A stretch of DNA of 6,615 nucleotides from Woeseia sp. Lineage in GTDB: Bacteria > Pseudomonadota > Gammaproteobacteria > Steroidobacterales > Woeseiaceae. This document shows positions 5,926-6,615 of this stretch, one piece after another. The notes under the pieces are model-generated. The model was given only the letters and a program-made list of their open reading frames with translations. It was not told the origin of the DNA and ran no database searches. Location: NCBI GenBank assembly GCA_003229095.1, contig QIHS01000517.1:1-6615 (forward strand), read 5' to 3'. The translations under genes were made by a program, and so were the position numbers. Within the stretch, counting starts at the first letter, position 1, and every line of letters begins with the position of its first letter.

Positions 5926-6615
5926 TGGCGACTGAACTCAAAAACGACCTTCTCTTACGTGCGCTGATGAAAAAGCCTGTGCCGCGCACACCTGTATGGA
6001 TCATGCGCCAGGCGGGACGCTACCTGCCTGAATATCGTGAGCTGCGCGCCAAGGCCGGCGACTTCATGAGTCTTTGCGGCAATCCGGAACTCGCCTGCGA
6101 AGTCACCCTGCAGCCACTACGTCGCTTTCCGTTGGACGCGGCGATTCTGTTCTCGGACATCCTGACAGTGCCGAACGCCATGGGTCTTGGCCTCTATTTC
6201 GAAGCAGGTGAGGGCCCGAAGTTTGAGCGCCCCGTGCGTAATGCACGAGACATTAACGCGCTCGTTCAACCTGACGTGTCAGACTCGCTGTCATATGTAT
6301 TCGATACGGTTTCAAGAGTCCGGCGCGAACTTGACGGGCAAGTGCCGCTGATCGGTTTCGCCGGCAGCCCGTGGACGGTGGGCACCTACATGGTCGAGGG
6401 CGGATCGAGCCGGAAGTTCCCGACGATCAAGGGCCTTGCTGCGGAGGATCCGGCGCTGCTGGAAAAACTGCTGAGCGTAGTTGCAGCCACGACGATTGAT
6501 TACCTCAATGCGCAGATCGATGCGGGCGCACAGGCCATCATGATCTTTGATACCTGGGGCGGTGCGCTGGAAGCAGATGACTACAGGCGTTTTTCGCTGG
6601 CCAGCATGCAAACCA
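5925..6615 (+). CDS. hemE: Uroporphyrinogen decarboxylase, 3' end cut by window
   Basis: HemE removes four carboxyl groups from uroporphyrinogen III to make coproporphyrinogen III in haem synthesis, in the cytoplasm. The frame stays open to the window end and encodes 230 residues, roughly two thirds of the usual 354. It has the N-terminal signature TPVWIMRQAGRYLPEYR (22-38) with substrate-binding R28 and R32. It also has AGDFMSLC (44-51), LQPLRRFPLDAAILFSDIL (62-80) with the catalytic aspartate D78, MGLGLYFEAGEGP (86-98), GFAGSPWTVGTYMVEGGSS (144-162) and IMIFDTWGG (205-213). These match E. coli HemE nearly block for block. The ATG overlaps the pyrF stop in TGATG, so the two are probably translated together. 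The missing part is only because the window ends; nothing suggests a pseudogene. Confidence 0.97.
   Translation, partial: MATELKNDLLLRALMKKPVPRTPVWIMRQAGRYLPEYRELRAKAGDFMSLCGNPELACEVTLQPLRRFPLDAAILFSDILTVPNAMGLGLYFEAGEGPKFERPVRNARDINALVQPDVSDSLSYVFDTVSRVRRELDGQVPLIGFAGSPWTVGTYMVEGGSSRKFPTIKGLAAEDPALLEKLLSVVAATTIDYLNAQIDAGAQAIMIFDTWGGALEADDYRRFSLASMQT

Noticed and set aside
6312..6611. 99-codon reading frame on the minus strand at the window end
   Set aside because: It lies opposite hemE, whose + strand translation matches HemE block for block; the antisense product is not recognisable.
1..6615. CRISPR array, prophage, toxin-antitoxin or other defence system
   Set aside because: All long frames are explained by housekeeping genes, and the only repeats are the short cluster at 5025-5122.

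Overview
The window is a conserved chromosomal housekeeping stretch from a Gammaproteobacterium. The evidence is the type IV pilus secretin gene pilQ followed by aroK and aroB, the usual gammaproteobacterial order. HemE is also very close to the enterobacterial and pseudomonad proteins as I remember them. Base composition is moderately GC-rich. I cannot name the order or genus. All genes are on the + strand and tightly packed, and I see no phage, CRISPR array, tRNA, rRNA or intact transposase.

Layout. (1) Positions 34-2208 hold pilQ, the outer-membrane secretin of the type IV pilus. It ends shortly before a strong UUCG-loop intrinsic terminator (2255-2281), which separates the pilus operon from the genes after it. 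(2) Positions 2302-5015 hold a compact group: aroK (shikimate kinase), aroB (3-dehydroquinate synthase) and dgt, a dNTP triphosphohydrolase of the HD family. The dgt gene starts at a TTG one base after the aroB stop. (3) Positions 5016-5214 are intergenic. They carry short repeats built on GAAAAACGG and GGGTCAGG, which form inverted repeats like REP elements, followed by a possible promoter. (4) Positions 5215-5925 hold pyrF (OMP decarboxylase), and hemE (uroporphyrinogen decarboxylase) overlaps its stop by one base and runs off the window at 6615.

The genes serve separate pathways: pilus export, the shikimate pathway, dNTP pool control, UMP synthesis and haem synthesis. Their grouping reflects conserved gene order more than one shared process. 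AroK and AroB belong to the same pathway.

The most notable anomaly is in aroK. The reading frame is intact and both ends match shikimate kinase well. However, about nine residues that include the glycine-triplet motif (TGGG, which contacts shikimate) are absent, exactly in frame, at position 2538/2539. Either the enzyme is catalytically impaired and replaced elsewhere in the genome, or the sequence has a real or artefactual 27-base deletion. Lesser points are the REP-like intergenic cluster, a PyrF that looks like the alphaproteobacterial subtype, and a loop in AroB about four residues short. I found no convincing new multi-gene system.
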